Shown here one piece after another: positions 25,286 through 36,387 of a stretch of 60,000 nucleotides of DNA. The notes beneath the pieces were generated by a model. It did no database searches. It was given only the letters and a program-made list of their open reading frames with translations, and was not told the DNA's origin. Location of the stretch: contig CAIIXF020000010.1 of the NCBI GenBank assembly GCA_903813345.2, positions 27,244,425-27,304,424 on the forward strand, written 5' to 3'. Position numbers and translations under genes: made by a program. The first letter of the stretch is position 1. Every line of letters starts with the position of its first letter. The DNA comes from Owenia fusiformis. Lineage: Eukaryota > Annelida > Polychaeta > Sabellida > Oweniidae.

Positions 25286-25471
25286 ATGTCTTCCTCGGAC
25301 CAATATTTAGATATGTTTGCAAGAGTTATATGCTTCGCAGGCGAAATCCCTTATGCAGGAAACCCTAATAGAATGAAAAATACAGAGAAACTCCATCCAG
25401 CTCACAAAGTCATTTTTTGCACAATTCTCACACCTTCCACCCCGAGTAATAGGCTAAGCTTGTTTATTTAA
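25286..25471 (+). other. Terminal open frame of the giant foldback, right copy (61 codons)
   Basis: Mirror partner of the frame at 19357-19551. The peptide starts MSSSDQYLDMFARVICFAGE and shares the HPAHKVIF block; similarity stops after that, although TTCCACCCCGAGTA follows in both. The function is unknown and coding status is unproven. Confidence 0.3.
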
Positions 25472-25474
25472 CAG

Positions 25475-26180
25475 TTAGATTTGTTGACTTACCGATCCGT
25501 ATTTCAATCTCCGGGAAGACGTTCTTTTCACTTTGTATTTGCGTGCAGTGTAATATAAGTTGATACTTTTGTTCAAAAATGTACTTTTAATGGCCATTTT
25601 ATGCCTTTTATTTTCAAATTATGTTTTGATGTAAGTGTGAAAAGTCAAGAAACGTCAACCCCGACTTTTAATTAAAAAATGTTGGTTAATCACTTATGGC
25701 AAATCACAAGGTTGATGGTGTCAACGGACCATGATCGTGGAAGGCTATCAATATCAGGTGTATATCGGATAGAAAATAAATATAGCTGATTTTTCGCACT
25801 GATATGATGATGACTATTCTGGCGAATCGGGTAGATATTTCTCAGTTTTTTCCGATAATAAAACTATTCATTTCTATCAATTTAACAAACAGGGTCCTTT
25901 GAATGCACATTAAAACTATAAAAGTATTTATTGGGCGTACATACTTGTTCTGTCATGTTACTTTCATTTCATTTGCAAGTTGTCCACATATTAATCCAGC
26001 GTTTTGTTTAATCAAATTTCCCGCCCCTTGAGGTTTCCGACTGTAAAACTTAATATTTAATACTAACCAATGCATCAGTTAATATTTTCAGAATACAAAT
26101 TTTCCATTTTTATTTCTCTGATAGATAAAGTCTCATTTTGAATCTGTTCGTGTATTAAAGAGTATGCTTTTATAATGCCG
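25475..26180. other. Region between the foldback end and a GC-rich hairpin
   Basis: No gene seen. It has slightly higher CpG than the neighbouring DNA, but no recognisable motif or array. Confidence 0.4.
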
Positions 26181-26183
26181 TGG

Positions 26184-26306
26184 TCACATTTGCTCAGATT
26201 TTCAGCACCGGCGCCCGGCCGATGAGTATTTTGTTCAAAATTGTATTCAATTCTGAACAAGATACTCAATCGGCCGGGCGCCGTAATGAAAATCGGAGCA
26301 AATGTT
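26184..26306. repeat. Strong GC-rich hairpin, ~120 bp
   Basis: Left arm TTTGCTCAGATTTTCA, then GGCGCCCGGCCGATGAGTAT; the right arm is the near-perfect complement ending GAAAATCGGAGCAAATG. The two arms meet at about 26247. This is unusual in AT-rich DNA. The overlapping open frames on both strands reflect the palindrome. Confidence 0.8.
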
Positions 26307-26361
26307 ATCAAGTCATAACTGATGAAAAATCAAATGAGAACATGAACATGGATAATAGGGG

Positions 26362-26455
26362 CACTATTACGCTGCGTGCAGAGTCTAATTATAAACTACG
26401 AGAAGACGAAACTCTCATTTAAGAAGTGAAGTCGAACAAATGCAAAGGGTAGGGT
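26362..26455. repeat. Third copy of the 18.6/19.2-kb foldback arm
   Basis: Contains GCTGCGTGCAGAGTCTA, then GAAGTGAAGTC and AAATGCAAAGGGTAG, in the same orientation as 19175-19272 and inverted relative to 18565-18665. It may be the right outer end of a 7.9-kb element. Confidence 0.75.
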
Positions 26456-26719
26456 ACTATAGAAGGGGATCATATAAAAGCACGATCTATTTTACAACCC
26501 CTTTAAGTTTTGTTGCCCTTTGTGCATTTCAAAAATAAAATATCTTAATCTGATTTGTTCCACCTTTCTTTTCGCTCAGTTCTGCAATATTATGTCCATA
26601 TGTTGTTTAGGATTATGTCATTTGCGAAATAGCTGTAAGACATTATGAGAATGAATATGGGAGATTCCACGATAATGTTGTTCACATGATTTTATACACA
26701 TACCTGCACAACAATCGCA

Positions 26720-27396
26720 GACAGAAGTCTTAATATTGTCCAATAAAAATAAGAATCTAACATTTAATGATAACAAAGGGATTAATTGCTTAGTTCTCTT
26801 TGTTTTAGTCTTTGTTTTCTTAAATGCGGAAGTGTACCAACATCACCTAGATTACATAAGAGATCATCTAACAGTCTAAAATTGCTTTTAATTGCAAGTT
26901 AATGCATTCCGACCAAAATTTGTATACCTGTAATTTGGGGGGGGGGGCGATGTTACATCACATAACTACAACGTTCATATAGAAATATACAATAAGCATG
27001 TCCGTATAAAAGCTAAAATTATAAAAACTCATTTCAAAGTCATTCTGTTCATGGAAGCGTCAAGTTATGAAAAACAATGCTAAACACTCAAACAAATCGA
27101 CTTGATTACCTTTGAAAACTTCTTGAGAGGAAATGGACAAATGTATTTTTCTAACTCATTAGAGCGTCTGTCTGATTGAAATACTATTTTTTAAATACAA
27201 ACATAAATGATTTAATCTTGGTCAGAAGTCTGAACATTGTCCAACAAAATAATAAGAATCTAACATTTAATGATTACAAAAGGATTAATTGCTATATAGT
27301 CTTTGTCTTAGTCTTTGTTTTTCTAACGGCGGAAGTGTACCAACATCACCTTGATTACAGAAGAGATCATCTAACAGTCTAAAATTGCTTTTAATT
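26720..27396. repeat. Direct duplication of ~175 bp
   Basis: Segments 26721-26896 and 27222-27396 are near-identical, sharing AAGAATCTAACATTTAATGA, GCGGAAGTGTACCAACATCA and AGAGATCATCTAACAGTCTA. They are offset by about 500 bp. The intervening 325 bp contain a G run and no gene. Confidence 0.85.
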
Positions 27397-27399
27397 CCC

Positions 27400-28080
27400 G
27401 GGTTTTAATTACATTTTATGTATAGACTTTTTGCCTCTATTCTCATTTTTAAACCTGTTTCTGTTTGCTTATTTAACAATTGTGATAAATTATTCAGTTA
27501 GTGTCGAAATCAAAACAATTTTCTACTTTATAGTCCCCTCCTCTTGCACTGACTAAATATTAAAATAAGCCAGTCTGATTGCGAATTTACAAATCCTGTA
27601 AAAGTAGCTCCAAACCGCCTTTTAATCAGAGAAAACAATAAGTTAATTCATCTGATTGCGAAAATACGAATCAATCTGATTATCTGATCCCCATGCTATT
27701 TGATTCGTGCATTATCTACAAGTCAGTCGGGCAAGGGTGAAATTATTTCATTTGAAAACAGAAATAAATATCAGAACCCCTCTGTCATAACTATTCGGAA
27801 GAAATTCATAAAAAAATAAGGTACACAACTGATGAAGGGTCGCACACAATGCACGCACCCCTGTCCTCCTCCTCGGTGTTTTCCCACACACGACCATATT
27901 TGACAATTTTTCTAAAAGCGTTTTCCCCGGGAATATAGGTGTAGCGGTTGCCAGAAGTCGCACAGCTTGGGAGTCAGGGTATCCTGATCAATGCCTCAAC
28001 GCCCGACGGGTCTGATATTTAGAGGGGGCGCAAGAATTATTAGGGCGCTGGGTAAACGTGAAAGTTGCATAAATATCCAT
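27400..28080 (-). other. Intergenic region with a possible exon-like stretch
   Basis: Mostly AT-rich. Between about 27830 and 27965 the base composition becomes GC-richer. One minus-strand frame, not the ATG frame at 27748-27963, reads through YIPGENAFRKIVKYGRVWEN, followed by an acidic EEEDRG and a CIVC motif. A weak AG acceptor lies just upstream and a GTGCGT donor-like site lies inside. I do not recognise the family. Confidence 0.2.
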
Positions 28081-28082
28081 AG

Positions 28083-28125
28083 TCGTAGCCAGGAGGGGGG
28101 GGGGGTGCGATGGGTGCGATAACAA
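28083..28125. mobile_element. GTAGCCAGG-type MITE, truncated copy
   Basis: CGTAGCCAGGAGG, a long G run and TGCGATGGGTGCGAT match the left end of the element at 18706. No right end follows. Confidence 0.55.
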
Positions 28126-29010
28126 TAGGCTTTATATATGCTTTAATGTTTTATGTAGCATGATGCTTTTATGTAGGCTATTAATTACAGTTCTTTTTGC
28201 AATATAAAACTGGTATGTTTATGCAAATTCCGATTGGACTAATATAAAGGGATATTGTTTCATTATGTGGACTTGAGAAAGTCCGACATACTCATTGCTT
28301 TCAACCCAAAACTTAAAATAGGAAGTTATCAAGATTCCAAGAACACGATCGCTACTTAAACAATACGTTTGTAAAATCCCGGCGATCGAAATGCAATCAA
28401 ACTTTCGCAATCAGGTGCGCAATTCAATGAACTCGTGAGAAGCAAACGCAATCATCATATAAACATTTTTGAAAAGTCAGTCTCGGAAGAATTTTCCAAG
28501 CATTCCCTGCTTCGATGCGTTTTTATTGCAAGGGCCGTTTAGCGCCGATAATATAATTCATTATAGGGCATTAGGGTTGTGCTTTATTTGTTTTATTTAT
28601 ATAATGTTATAAATGTGTACGACACTTTAATGAATTATTTTTAGGGTTACAATGCATATTTGACTTTTCCCTCTAAACGTTTAAAATTCATCTTTATACT
28701 TTTCTTAGTTTGCTTCAATAAAATTTAACATTGGATCCCAGACAGTTATCAAATTCTCAGACATTTGATTAATATAGATATTTGTACTTCCGTTGACCAG
28801 TGGTGCTGGTGTGACTGAGATTCGAATCTAATATGTTTCATTTTTATGTAAATTGAGAGGAATAAAATTTTATTTTAAGCGTTTTAACAATCTTAACGTT
28901 TGGCGTGCAGCTCAACTTAATACACAATCAAAGGTCAGAATACAGAAATAAGAACATGCCTTTTATTTGTTATTCAAGCTCCAGCAATATCCCCGTAGGT
29001 ACGAACATTT
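28126..29010. other. Intergenic region, no gene seen
   Basis: The minus-strand frame at 28219-28410 has no recognisable domain. The rest is AT-rich. Confidence 0.4.
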
Positions 29011-29012
29011 TC

Positions 29013-29270
29013 GGGACGGAATGCGTGACATATTAGTGATTCGCGTGAAAAGTCCGAACGAAATGCGTACGTTTTTTTTTCGGCGTTCGTATTTTTGCTG
29101 TGTAGACGAACTTTTTTAGAAATTTTTCTACAGAATTTTTTTTGCTTGACAATTACCAGGTAAAATGCGTATTTGCGTGACATTTTCTGTCACGCAAAAA
29201 TAACTGGCGTGACTACAAATTCTTCAGCAAATGCGTGACAAATACGCAAATTGCGGGACAGTTGACAGGC
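29013..29270. repeat. GCGTGAC-word repeat with hairpin
   Basis: AATGCGTGACA-type words recur at about 29020, 29168 and 29230. TTTGCGTGACATTTTCTGTC followed by ACGCAAA forms a hairpin around 29171-29198, and GCGTATTTGCGTGACA is mirrored by TGCGTGACAAATACGC. It is probably the remains of a foldback element. Confidence 0.5.
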
Positions 29271-29444
29271 CTGATGCCTGCATCTGGTTTTCCCACCTTT
29301 GGGAGGGAGCCAATATACACATAGATTACTTACTGGCCATGGACGGGGGGGGGGGGCACAGAAACGAACATTCTGGGGTCATAAGGGATACTTGGGGAAG
29401 AGGGAGGGGTGGTGGTGAATAGTGAAGTCCGGGAGTGAAGTTAA

Positions 29445-29775
29445 GGGGTACTGAAATCTTTCTTTTGATATTTAGTGCTTGAATGGAGACTTGTTTCCAC
29501 TCCCCGCATTCTAGTAGAATTTAAATATTTGATCCAAAGGAGTTATTTTAAATCAAACTTGCATTCCGATTAATTAACACTCCAATGATTGTACCGCTTA
29601 ACTTCACTATTGTCTAAGATAATTATAATGAATTCACGGGACACTATAGTATATAGTATATTTAAACTTTAGTGGTTGGATGGAGACTTGTTTCCCCACC
29701 CGGTACACTAGTAAATTTGTAAATTTTAAATATTTGATTTAGGGAGGTATTTGCAATCCAACTCTGATGATGCAA
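29445..29775. repeat. Direct duplication of ~105 bp
   Basis: The word TGGATGGAGACTTGTTTCC, or its AATGGAGACTTGTTTCC form, followed by AAATTTAAATATTTGAT-like sequence, occurs around 29483-29530 and again around 29678-29735. Confidence 0.6.
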
Positions 29776-29779
29776 GACT

Positions 29780-31735
29780 AGTCAACCAAGACTAAATTAT
29801 GAACTTATTATCATTTAGACTATTGAGTTCATTAAATTATAATTCCATAGATATCATATTTAATCCTGTCAACACAATAATGGTATTAATTGGCATGATA
29901 TGTAGTCAGAGACGGTTTAAAAAGTTGTTTAGATTAATGATAGTATTAGGAAAAATCCTAACTCAAAGTTTTTGTTCTCTCGCAATCCAGAGCAAACCAC
30001 TCGCCGGGCAAGCATTCTTTAAAAACGTGAAGTTTTCACCATGTTGAACAGTATTGAAAATTGTCCAATTTGAACCATCGCCTTGTATATTTCTGTAACT
30101 GCCCCCCCCCCCTTGACACTCGAGTGTAAGAATCCTTTCCACACTGTCAATGGTTTTACAAAATAGTTCATGTCAGGAAGGGGGAGGGGTGAGTGTAGAA
30201 AACAATCACTGACTGCGATTTGTATGATTGAACATTATACACTTATCATAAATTCGTAAAGAATAGTTTTAAAATAAACAGCTTGTTTTATTTTATGATT
30301 GGAGTGATGTATGCATAGAAGAATGACACTGGTTTTGAAATATCTTAATTATCCCATTGAATGAAGCCATCCGTCCCTCTGTCCATTCTTAACTCATACT
30401 GGTGGACTGATTTGATTTAAAGGAGAAGTCTCGGTGTAGAACGTGTACACACTAATGGGAACGAATTTTACTCATTTCTATTTAGGATTCGTTCATATAC
30501 TAGCGGGGCTTTAGAGCATTTACAAACGCACGAATTGTATTGTTTTAAGGCAACTTTTATGACATATAATGTATTTAAAGCTGATTAATTTTAGATTATA
30601 TTCGGTTCAATTTTACAAATAATGAATAGTATTACAGTATATCGAAAAATATACAATGATTTACATTAAATTGCGCAGACTGCAAGCAATGTACATGGTT
30701 GGCGAATTTGCATGCGCGTTCTTGATAATAAGAATTAAAGGTTGAACTTAAAAATCAAACATTTTCTTTTTTAAACATAATAAATCTTTAAATCAAGAAA
30801 ATAAAAATAAGATTGATGATTGAACTTTTCATAGTCAACTGCGACTGTGTCGACGCATGTTTATTTACTTAGCTAATTAGATATGTAAAATTGTTAATGG
30901 CCGCAACGGATAATACGTACATGTAAGCTGTTCGGATAAGACATTTCTATATGATTAATAACAAATGTTATTCAGCAGAATGTTATTCAGCAGTAACAGA
31001 TCTTATTAGTTATTATTCAATTTGGATAATAAATCTATTATCTCGTCGTATTGATGTTTATTATATAGTGTTTCTCGTTGTGCCTACTATAATGACAACT
31101 GAAATTTTTATTATGATGCCTTTACTCTTTTCAGAAAGCACAGTGTGGGTTTCACCCGCATCTTATTACAACTGTCAATTTTACTGATAAGATTCAAAAG
31201 GAAAGACGCAATCTGCAAGCCCATCCAAAGTGTGTGTGTGTGTGGGGGAGGGGCATTTGGCTGCCCCCCCCCCCTTTCCAGAAATCGTTCCTAAAAGATT
31301 TTTGTATTTATTGATCAATGCAAATATGGCTCTTAGAAAAGCTCAAAATGCACCAGAAAGCGCCCAAATTTCAAAAATTTTCTGGGGGTACCCAGACCTG
31401 AATCTGAGATATTTCATAAGGATTTTATGTTTTGAACTGCACAGTTAATAGAATTATGAGAGTGTGGTGACTGCTTCATTTCTAATAGTCTTGAAATTGC
31501 TACAATGATGAGGAAAGAAGACTACAGGGAGGAAAATAAAAGGTCACCATGCGCAGAAGTCTGATTAGATGAGACAAAATAGTGTCGTCCTGTCCCAATA
31601 GTTGATTAGATATGTTTAATGATATATCATCATCATGTTCCATATATTTCTAGTTCATTATTAGTGTTTGTTAGGATATATTATCATTATGTCCAATGTC
31701 CAAAAGTTGATTATGGGGTTTTCTTCTGGGGATAT
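29780..31735. other. Intergenic region, no gene seen
   Basis: AT-rich, with poly-C and poly-G runs (about 30100 and 31245-31275). Short open frames at 29799-30047, 30951-31187 and 31230-31448 show nothing recognisable. Confidence 0.45.
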
Positions 31736-31736
31736 A

Positions 31737-32620
31737 TCACAGCTGAAACATTCTTTCAAATCTCAGCTGAGACAAAAGTTATCATTACACAGCTGAAGCA
31801 AAGTTATCATTGCACAGCTGAAAATAGTTATCATTACACAGTTGAAACAAAGTTATCACTGCACAGCTGACACAAAGTTATCATTGCACAGCTGAAACAA
31901 AGTTATCATTGCACAGCTGAAAAAAGTTATCATTACACAGTTGAAACAAAGTTATCATTGCACAGCTGAAACAAAGTTATCATTGCACAGCTGAAACAAA
32001 GTTATCATTGCACAGCTGAAACAAAGTTATCATTGCACAGCTGAAACAAAGTTATCACTGCACAGCTGAAACAAAGTTATCATTGCACAGCTGAAACAAA
32101 GTTATCATTGCACAGCTGAAAAAAGTTATCATTACACAGCTGAAACAAAGTTATCATTGCACAGCTGAAACAAAGTTATCATTGCACAGCAGAAAGAAAA
32201 AAAATCACAGATGAAAAAGTTCTATTACATCACAGCTAAAACAAAAGCTATCAAATCACAGCTGAAATAAATGTTATCATTGCAGCTGAAAAAAACCCAA
32301 TATATCAGAGTTTAAAATGTTGTAGTATAATTGCAGCTAAAACAAAAGCTATGAAATCACAGCTGAAATAAAGGCTATCATATCACACCTGAAACAAATG
32401 TTACCAATGCAAAGCTGAAACAAAAACTACTAGATATAGTATGATATCACAGTTGAATGTTCAAGTATATCACAGCTAAAACAAAAGCTATCAAATATCA
32501 CCTGAAATAAAGGCTATCATATCACAGCTGAAACGAATGTTGCCATTGCAAAGCTGAAACAAAAATTACTACATATAGTATAATGTCACAATTGAAAGTG
32601 TTCTTTTACATCACATCTAA
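31737..32620. repeat. 25-bp minisatellite, regular then decaying
   Basis: The unit CACAGCTGAAACAAAGTTAT followed by CATTG repeats about 18 times to 32195. Diverged copies mixed with a TATCACAGCTAAAACAAAAGCTATCAAA form continue to about 32620. Isolated copies reappear at about 33470-33560 and 35850, on the other side of the sequence at 32.6-35.8 kb. Confidence 0.9.
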
Positions 32621-33029
32621 AACAAGGCATGACATGACAAAATGTCACCACCATCAAGAAAATTTAATCAATTTGAATTTGAAGCAAGCTGAAAATACCT
32701 TTTTCACCTTTTTTAAACTTCAGACTTGCAGATGATGTTAAGCCAATTTGAAGCAAGTTGAAAAAATACCTTTCTGACCTTTTTTACCTTGAGAAGGTCA
32801 TTGAAGGTCAAACCTAAAATCTATATGCAAGCGCCTTGTGAAATACAGGCCTTCTCGGGCAGAATATTTCCTGCATTCCACTCGAATCATTGGATAACTT
32901 ATATTATCACATGGTGTCTAGGAATTTTGAAGCATTTTGATTTGGTCAGTTATGAATGTGTTCAGTACCCTGGTAACTATTATAATTTTTGATTTCGCTT
33001 TGAAACAATATGACGTCATACATTTGTAT

Positions 33030-33450
33030 TCATACTTTTCTGTGAAATAGCATGACGGTCATATTGTTTTCCTTAGCTAGGAAGTGATATAACCAGTGAT
33101 GTCACATCATTGCTATTGACTCCGTAGTGATACAGTCTACCGCATCACATGAAAATTAGTCACGTGTCATGTGATACGGAATGTACATCATCACAATTGA
33201 CCAATCAAAAAGCTTAGACACTCCTAATCATGTGATAATGGACATTATCACAATTGACCAAATCAAAATGCTTATAAACTCCTATAGACATGTGATAAAA
33301 TGGTCATCACACGTTTCAGCTTATGTGATACAGGAAATATTTCACTTGGTTAAAACAATGTATTACCACTCAAGCTTCGATTTCGTGGATGATACAGGGT
33401 TATCTTTTGTGGAATATTTCCTGTATCACATGCTGAAACGTGTGATAACA
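33030..33450. repeat. Cluster of foldbacks and a 60-bp duplication
   Basis: Arms at 33305-33344 (ATCACACGTTTCAGC then TGTGATACAGGAAATATTTC) are mirrored at 33411-33446. A smaller hairpin, ATCACATGA against TCATGTGAT, lies at 33139-33181. Between them a ~60-bp segment with ATCACAATTGACCAA is present twice (33178-33238 and 33240-33300). The open frame at 33181-33489 spans these repeats and is not convincing. Confidence 0.7.
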
Positions 33451-33689
33451 GATAATTTGATGACATCAAAGCTAAAACAAAAGCTATAATATCACAGCTG
33501 AAAAAAGGTTATCATATCACAGCTGAAAGAAATATGTTATCATTCAACAGCTAAAACAACAAGGCATTAACATGACAAAATGTCACCCCTAGTTGCTATA
33601 ACAATTACAGAAATGTGTACAACATGTCCCCACAAATGGGTGATCCTATACTGAACATTTTTCATCCTGAATGCCTAACACTAATCAGT

Positions 33690-35000
33690 TGAAAACTCAT
33701 TATTTTAAGCGAAAAATTCAATGTGACCGCCTAAAAATACAGCAGGACTGCCCAAAAACTTAGTAATTTTAGATTTTCATACAAAGGATCATTCCTGAAA
33801 ATTTGAAATCGATCCGTCAACTGGTTTGCCAGGAAACGTATAAACAATGACTTTACAGATAAGATTTAAGGACGGAAAATCCAAGATGGCCACCTTAAAA
33901 TACACAGAATGCGGAAAAACTAATCAGTTCCAAGATTTTGATAATAAGAATCATTCCTTAAAATTTGAAATTGATCCCTCAAACAGTTAACCTGAAAATG
34001 AATAGACAAGACTTTATAGACAAGTTTAGGACGGAAAATCCATAATGGCTGCCTTAACATTTACCCAGAATGCTGAAATACTAATCAGATTTAGATTTTC
34101 ATACTAAAAATCATCCCTGGAAATTTGGAATTGATCCATCAAATAGTTGTCCTGAAAATAAACATGATTTTAGGATGGAAACTCCAAAATGGCCTCTTTA
34201 ATGTTTACCTATAATGCCAGAAAATTAATCACTTCTAGATTTTCATACTAAGAACCAGCCCTGAAAATTGGAATTGATCCGTCAAATGGTTATCCTGAAA
34301 ATGAGTAGACAAGACTTTGCAGACATGATTCTAGGACAGAAAATCCGAAATGGACACCTTAAAATTTACACAGCTGAATGCCAAAAAATTATTCATTTCT
34401 AGATTTTTATTATAAGAACCAGCCCTAAAAATTTGAAATTGATCAGAAAACGCGTAGACAAGACATTACAGACAATATTTTGGGACATAAAACCCAAAAT
34501 GGCTGCCTTGACATTTAACCAGAATATCCAAAAAACTAATCAGTTCTAGATTTTCATACTAAGAATCATCCCTGAAAATTCAAAATTGATCTACCAAACG
34601 GTTCACCTGAAAACATGTAGACTTTACAAAGATATTAAGATGGAAAAATCCAAAACGGCCGACAATAAAAAAGTAGTTATGAATTTTTGCGGATTTCTTT
34701 TTACAAAATTATCGCATAAAACTACTGTTAACAACAACATAGGCTTTTACAACAAATTACACCGAAATAGTTAAAGTATGAAAACTAAAAAACACCATAC
34801 TAATATGATACAAAGTATTATCGCTCGCTAACTTTTTTAAGACATTCAAAATGGCTGCCATGAATGAGCTAACAGGTCCAAAACCTAATCAGATGTAAAA
34901 ATGAAGTGAGTTGAACAAGATTTTAAAGTTTTAAAAGCAAATGTGAAGCCCTTTTTCTTAAAGTTTACAGATAAGAATTTTAGCATTTGACTTCAAAATG
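33690..35000. repeat. Diverged ~155-bp tandem repeat
   Basis: Six copies are marked by GGACGGAAAATCCAAAATGG-like words at about 33871, 34029, 34173, 34334, 34482 and 34636, each followed by CTAATCAGTTCTAGATTTTC and TGATCCGTCAAA-like words. Spacing varies from 144 to 161 bp. Weaker copies continue to about 35000. Confidence 0.85.
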
Positions 35001-35094
35001 GCCGATGGGAAGTAGGTATTGAGTTAACATTTTTTCATCCACATCTGTATGCACTCATAAGATATCCCTGAAAATTTGAAGGTGAAACCTGTTG

Positions 35095-35195
35095 CGGTAT
35101 TTTGGATCGAGAAAACTGCCGGATGCACGGCCAGACAGATGGATGGACAGACAGATGGACGGATGGACAGATGGACGAACGGACAGACGAACACG
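35095..35195. repeat. GACAGATGGACGG microsatellite
   Basis: Irregular GGACAGA/TGGATGGA tetramer-rich stretch ending near GACGAACACGCCTACGCC. Confidence 0.8.
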
Positions 35196-35229
35196 CCTAC
35201 GCCGACAATATGGCCCCACATAATAATGA

Positions 35230-35670
35230 GTTCGATCTTAAGTCAGATTTGAATTTCTGAGAATTTGTTGATAATTTGAAAAGAAAATTGGTCAATTGGA
35301 AGCAAGTTGAAAAATACCTTTTTGACCTATTTTGACCCTAAGAAGATAATTGAAGGTCAAATCTCAAATCTTAAGCCAGATTTGAACTACTGAGAACTTG
35401 AAGATGATTTTGAAAAAATAGTCAATTTGAAGCAAGTTGAAAAATACATTCTTTTAAATCTTTTTTGACCTTGAGAAGGTCATTGAAGGTCGAATCTCAA
35501 ATCTCAAGTCAGATTTGAACTTCTGTTAACTTGTAGATGATTTTGAAAAAAAATTGGTCAATTTGAAGCAAGTTTAAAAAAAGTCATTTTGGACCTTTTT
35601 AACCTTTTTTGATTTGAACTTCTGAAAACTTGTACATGATTTAAAAAAAATTGAAGTCAGTCTAAACAGC
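35230..35670. repeat. Diverged ~130-bp tandem repeat
   Basis: Three copies with TTTGAAGCAAGTTGAAAAAT, GACCTTGAGAAGGTCATTGA and CAGATTTGAACTTCTG. A matching partial pair lies at 32655-32830, near the other end of the same putative element. Confidence 0.8.
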
Positions 35671-35869
35671 ATATTGTTAAGTTATTGGGATTTGTAAGAA
35701 TTTGTTACAGATGCCAACTGCCACCCGCCGATCACCAACGGCCAACCACCATCACAAAAAAGGAGACCATAACAATATTTCATCACTTTTTGGTGGTGAC
35801 ATAAAAACTACTAGAATAGTTTAACTTCTCAGTTAGATGTTCTATTAAATCACAGCCGAAACAAAGATT

Positions 35870-36385
35870 CTCAAAGGGGAATTCCATGATCTAATAATAT
35901 GTAAGTATCATATTTCAAATACTGAATGTGTTTAACATCTTGGCACCTCCTGCTGGCCAATTGCACCTCCTGTGACAACTCCTGCTGGCCAATGGTCACA
36001 GGGTTTATGATAACTTATGTGAATTATGATAATAGAGATAGCAAGGATATTGTGAATTAGGTGAAGATAACCCTAATGATTTTGAATAATAAAAGAAAAT
36101 GTCAGATAAATCTTTGATTATTAAGAGAGAAAGGGGGTAATATATTGAAGGTTGAATTGATTATTTTTTGACTGGGAAGACAAGAAGTGTGTACAGGCCT
36201 AATGCTATTATCTTGACAGCCTCTTATCAAATCATTCAGAAATCAATAGACTTTTACTTAGCCTACATTCCAAATCCCTCCCATGCATGTTAAGTCACCC
36301 TGTTAAAAGAGGGTTCATCCCATGACTGTACATTTATGGAGTAATTGTAGTTAGGCTCTACGCTTTTGCATTGCCTTTATGAAAC
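35870..36385. other. Spacer between arrays, no gene seen
   Basis: Contains a short duplicated CACCTCCTG..CTGGCCAAT motif near 35945-35990. Confidence 0.45.
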
Positions 36386-36387
36386 CA

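Larger units (their letters stand above)
19357..25471. mobile_element. Giant foldback element built from inverted repeat arrays
   Basis: The outer ends (19357-19580 and 25260-25471) are inverted copies of each other and carry the same short open frame. Next inward, each arm is an array of about four ~363-bp repeats (19560-21120 and 23500-25260), facing opposite ways. The core (about 21120-23500) holds another inverted pair (21722-21802 against 22995-23035), a smaller foldback element and a decayed ORF. Drosophila Foldback and Galileo elements also have long inverted ends made of tandem repeats, so the closest analogy is a Foldback-like DNA transposon, but no transposase is recognisable. Outer ~95-bp repeats at 18565 and 26455 could extend the unit to about 7.9 kb. 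Confidence 0.75.
32643..35801. mobile_element. Possible 3.2-kb composite element inside the 25-bp minisatellite
   Basis: TGTCACCACCA at 32643 is exactly mirrored by TGGTGGTGACA ending at 35801, and minisatellite copies flank both sides. A second left-type end (AAAATGTCACC) occurs at about 33580, after a few more minisatellite copies. The interior consists of tandem repeats and foldbacks and contains no protein. The last ~105 bp resemble 51390-51490, so this end belongs to a dispersed family. Confidence 0.4.

Noticed and set aside
33181-33489. 102-codon plus-strand frame
   Set aside because: Spans a 60-bp tandem duplication and a foldback; composition follows the repeats.
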